A DNA stretch of 64,000 nt, taken from NCBI RefSeq assembly GCF_022664535.1, contig NZ_JAKUJY010000008.1:1-64000 (forward strand), given 5' to 3'. Position numbers and translations under genes: made by a program. The stretch comes from Sphingobium trunci (GTDB taxonomy: Bacteria; Pseudomonadota; Alphaproteobacteria; Sphingomonadales; Sphingomonadaceae). Under the pieces are notes generated by a model that saw only the letters and a program-made list of their open reading frames with translations, was not told the origin of the DNA and did no database searches. The stretch's first letter is position 1. Every line of letters begins with the position of its first letter. Shown here one piece after another: positions 61,521 to 64,000 of this stretch.

Positions 61521-62075
61521 GAATACGCCGCTTTTGCCGTTCGGCAGTGATGTCACGATCCACTGTGATCTGACCGCCAGCGTCGCTGCACGTTGATGGC
61601 GTGGTGGGGCAACATCGGTTGCGCAGCGCTGGTGCAGAGCCCCGACAGCCGCATCACCGGACATGTGATCGCGCGGAGCGCAGGCTGAAGCCAGGCGGCG
61701 ACATGGCCGTCTGCAATGAACTGCCGATCAATCGCCCTGATGTGGTGTAGATTGCGCGCAGCTTTTCGGGGCGTACACTCACGAACCTGACACCGAACAG
61801 GTGCTCCGGAACGTCCTTATGAGCAATGAAAACGCTCTATCAAAATCAATAATCATAAAGATATATGAACAATATCACTATATGCGTAATATTGACAGTT
61901 TATATCAATAAGATATTCTTGGAGAGCATGAATTCGACTCTAATCGAATGTTCATGAATAATTTCATAATTCTAAAAATCCGCTCATCCATTTTCATATT
62001 TTTGGTTTCGGGTCGCGAACATAACATATTGATTATCAATATGCTTTGCATTCCTCGAAGGCAGGAGTATCCAAA
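61521..62075. other. non-coding stretch with an AT-rich island
   Basis: The first part (61521-61820) is normal in composition. On the minus strand it can be read without stop for about 80 codons, with no family resemblance and no ribosome-binding site; it may be a gene remnant. The second part (about 61825-62045) is strikingly AT-rich: in 61861-61920 only 13 of 60 bases are G or C. It holds a promoter for the following gene and short AT-rich palindromes. No gene, tRNA or integrase is seen. Confidence 0.7.
61892..61919 (+). promoter_or_regulatory. candidate promoter of the ScyD/ScyE-like gene
   Basis: A perfect TTGACA (61892-61897) stands 16 nt before TATTCT (61914-61919), in AT-rich sequence. 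A leader of about 150 nt to the start codon would result. The AT-rich composition and near-consensus boxes differ from the GC-rich promoters of the surrounding genes. Confidence 0.6.
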
Positions 62076-63188
62076 ATGGGAAAAGGCAATGGAATTGCCA
62101 CGCGGGCGACACTTATGTCAGCCGCCCTGCTATGCACGCACCTCACGATAATGAGTGGCGCAGCGCATGCCAGCAACCTGGCGAGCGTTTCCGTTTTCGC
62201 CGCCGGGCTCAACAATCCCCGCAACCTCAGATTTGGTCCCGATGGCGATCTTTATGTCGCCGAGGGCGGAGCCGGGGGCACCCATTCGACCAATGGCCAG
62301 TGCTCGCAGGTTGTGCCTCCTATCGGTCCTTATACGGGCAGCAATAGCGGCGGTCGCATTTCGAAGATCGATCGCCATGGCGACGTTACCACTGTCGTCG
62401 ACACGTTACCCTCCAGCCAGACCAGTATCGGTTCGGGCTCGCTGGTGAGCGGCGTTGCGGACATCGCCTTCATTGGCAATACGCTTTACGCACTGCTGGC
62501 CGGCGCCGGTTGCTCGCATGGCGTGACATCCCTACCCAACGCCATCATGCGGGTGAATGCCGACCATTCGACAACATTGATTGCCAATCTGAGCGCGTTT
62601 CAGAAGGCCCATCCCACCGCCGTCATCGAAAAGGACGACTTCGAACCGGATGGCACATGGTACAGCATGGTTGCGGTTCGGGGCGCCCTTTACGCGGTGG
62701 AACCCAATCATGGGGAGATCGACAGGATCTCGACGGGCGGCGCCATCAGCCGGGTCATCGATATTTCCGCAAGTCAGGGCCATGTGGTGCCGACCGCACT
62801 CGCCTATCATGGCAATTTCTACGTAGCCAACCTCAATGTTTTCCCGCAACCCATCGGCAGTTCGAAAGTCTGGAAAGTGACTCCAAGCGGCCAGATCAAG
62901 GTCGATACTGCGGGCTTCGATATGGTGCTGGGTCTTGCGTTCGACAATTTCGACCAGATGTACGTCCTGGAAATGAGCGCAGGACAACCGGTGCCGACTC
63001 CGGGCACGGGCCGGGTGACTCGCGTCCACCCTAATGGGGCGGAGGAAGTCGTCGCCGATGGCCTGATGTTCCCCACCGGCATCACCTGTGGGCCGGACGG
63101 CAATCTTTATGTTTCGAGCGCCGGTTTCGGCATGCCCGCGGGCGCCGGAAAAGTCCTGAAGATCGACCTCGCCAACTGGAAGCATTGA
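62076..63188 (+). CDS. ScyD/ScyE-family secreted beta-propeller protein
   Basis: This exported protein of 370 residues has a signal peptide (TRATLMSAALLCTHLTIMSGAAHA). The mature chain is repeated NHL-like blades: LNNPRNLRFGPDGDLYVAEGGAGG, GGRISKIDRHGDVTTVVDTLP, FPTGITCGPDGNLYVSSAGFG and others. The ordering matches the ScyD/ScyE family, first named from the scytonemin cluster of cyanobacteria but widespread in other bacteria, where function is unknown. ATG at 62076 has AGGAG 8-12 nt upstream; TTG 62046 is rejected. It stands alone behind an AT-rich island with a separate promoter, suggesting acquisition. Confidence 0.83.
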   Translation: MGKGNGIATRATLMSAALLCTHLTIMSGAAHASNLASVSVFAAGLNNPRNLRFGPDGDLYVAEGGAGGTHSTNGQCSQVVPPIGPYTGSNSGGRISKIDRHGDVTTVVDTLPSSQTSIGSGSLVSGVADIAFIGNTLYALLAGAGCSHGVTSLPNAIMRVNADHSTTLIANLSAFQKAHPTAVIEKDDFEPDGTWYSMVAVRGALYAVEPNHGEIDRISTGGAISRVIDISASQGHVVPTALAYHGNFYVANLNVFPQPIGSSKVWKVTPSGQIKVDTAGFDMVLGLAFDNFDQMYVLEMSAGQPVPTPGTGRVTRVHPNGAEEVVADGLMFPTGITCGPDGNLYVSSAGFGMPAGAGKVLKIDLANWKH

Positions 63189-63233
63189 TGGAACAGTCCC
63201 CGCGCATCAGCCATTGGCATCCGTTCGGAGGCT

Positions 63234-64000
63234 TCAGTTGACCGGAGCGCGCCGCCGGTAACTCAATGTCTCGGCGACATGCACGCGCCCGACCCGCTCC
63301 GCCCCGGCCAGATCGGCAATGGTCCGCGCGACCCGCAGCACCCGGGTATAGCCGCGCGCCGACAGCTTCATCGCCGCGGCCGCCTGCGCCAGCAATTCGC
63401 GTCCGGCCTGATCCGGCCCGGCGACATCCTCCAGCCGCTCGCCGTCCACTTCGGCATTGGTGCGCGCCGGACTGCCCGCATAGCGCGCCGTTTGCACCGC
63501 CCGCGCCGCCGCGACCCGCGCCGCGACCTCGGCCGATCCTTCGGCGGGCGGCGGCAGCACAAGGTCCGCCGCCGTCACCGCCTGCACCTCCACATGCAGG
63601 TCGATGCGGTCCAGAAGCGGCCCCGAAACCTTGGCCTGATAATCCGCAGCACAGCGCGGCGCCCGCGAACAGGCCAGCGCCGGATCGCCCAGATGACCGC
63701 AGCGGCAGGGATTCATCGCCGCCACCAGTTGCACCCGCGCGGGAAAGGTCACATGCGCATTGGCCCGCGCCACCGTCACCTCGCCCGTTTCCAGCGGCTG
63801 ACGCAGCGAATCGAGCACTGTGCGCTGAAATTCCGGCAGTTCGTCCAGGAACAGCACGCCCAGATGCGCCATGCTGACCTCGCCCGGCCGCGCCTTGTGT
63901 CCGCCGCCGACCAGCGCCGCCATCGACGCGCTGTGATGCGGATTGCGGAAGGGGCGCGCCCGGCTGATCCGCCCGCCCTCCAGCGTTCCGGCGACGCTCG
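63234..64000 (-). CDS. comM: YifB/ComM family Mg-chelatase-like AAA+ ATPase (partial, 5' end outside window)
   Basis: ComM is a hexameric AAA+ helicase-like ATPase that helps branch migration in natural transformation. Only the C-terminal part is present: the frame is open to the right edge (upstream residues read SVAGTLEGGRISRARPFRNPHHSASMAALVGGG, the usual ComM core). Within the window are LGVLFLDELPEF (Walker B), RANAHVTFPARVQLVAAMNPC followed by Cys pairs, the arginine finger DRIDLHVEV, and a C-terminal Mg-chelatase-like helical domain ending YRRRAPVN. About 255 codons are visible. Confidence 0.92.
   Translation of the reverse strand, partial: SVAGTLEGGRISRARPFRNPHHSASMAALVGGGHKARPGEVSMAHLGVLFLDELPEFQRTVLDSLRQPLETGEVTVARANAHVTFPARVQLVAAMNPCRCGHLGDPALACSRAPRCAADYQAKVSGPLLDRIDLHVEVQAVTAADLVLPPPAEGSAEVAARVAAARAVQTARYAGSPARTNAEVDGERLEDVAGPDQAGRELLAQAAAAMKLSARGYTRVLRVARTIADLAGAERVGRVHVAETLSYRRRAPVN

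Noticed and set aside
61948..62151. 67-codon frame in the AT-rich island
   Set aside because: AT-rich stretches give such frames by chance; no ribosome-binding site, and it runs into the ScyD-like gene out of frame.

Overview
The window is GC-rich alphaproteobacterial chromosome, most probably from a sphingomonad (Sphingobium or a close relative). This is inferred from the gene order recA / receiver / cckA / DUF2062 / smpB / dapA, the alphaproteobacterial LexA boxes (GAAC-N7-GAAC) in front of imuA and recA, the ImuA-ImuB-DnaE2 mutasome, the sphingomonad-style str-S10-spc ribosomal operon, a TamA/TamB pair and a class B3 metallo-beta-lactamase with a Glu zinc ligand.

Layout. 1-8.5 kb: tRNA-Glu, recJ, then the tamA-tamB outer-membrane assembly operon. 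8.6-16.1 kb: an SOS block, with imuA-imuB-dnaE2 on the plus strand facing recA on the minus strand, a shared terminator between them and a LexA box at each outer end. 16.1-21.1 kb: a single-domain receiver, cckA, a DUF2062 protein, smpB and dapA, all on the minus strand. 21.2-28 kb: slt-greB, a lysR/B3 beta-lactamase divergent pair, a conserved-looking 61-residue protein, a frameshifted chemoreceptor-like gene, and a PPK2/amino-acid permease pair. 29.6-42 kb: aspS, rnd, a small I78 inhibitor lipoprotein, DUF1801, a degenerate HNH-like protein, a PH-domain protein, lepA, a CsgG-family protein, an acyltransferase, a DJ-1/PfpI protein and an SRPBCC protein. 40.4-57.5 kb: adk, secY and the whole spc, S10 and str ribosomal-protein clusters read leftwards from a clear promoter near 57.7 kb. 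57.8-64 kb: a membrane GGDEF-EAL protein, an M23 endopeptidase, an AT-rich island carrying a ScyD/ScyE-like secreted propeller protein, and the 3' part of comM (yifB).

The genes form several working groups: SOS mutagenesis (LexA-controlled imuABC plus recA), cell-cycle and stress signalling (CckA and a FATGUY-like receiver), cell-envelope building (TamAB, Slt, M23, CsgG), translation (ribosomal proteins, EF-Tu, EF-G, EF4, AspRS, SmpB, tRNA-Glu) and antibiotic response (B3 beta-lactamase with LysR regulator; ribosomal protein S12 carrying Arg at position 88).

I see no CRISPR array, prophage or complete insertion sequence. The non-ordinary content is mostly small: dispersed palindromic repeats (including one whose inverted ends supply two convergent stop codons), hairpin-rich insertions inside the ribosomal-protein operon, a homopolymer frameshift, and an AT-rich, probably transferred segment near 62 kb. 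All identifications rest on reading the sequence; no database search was run.
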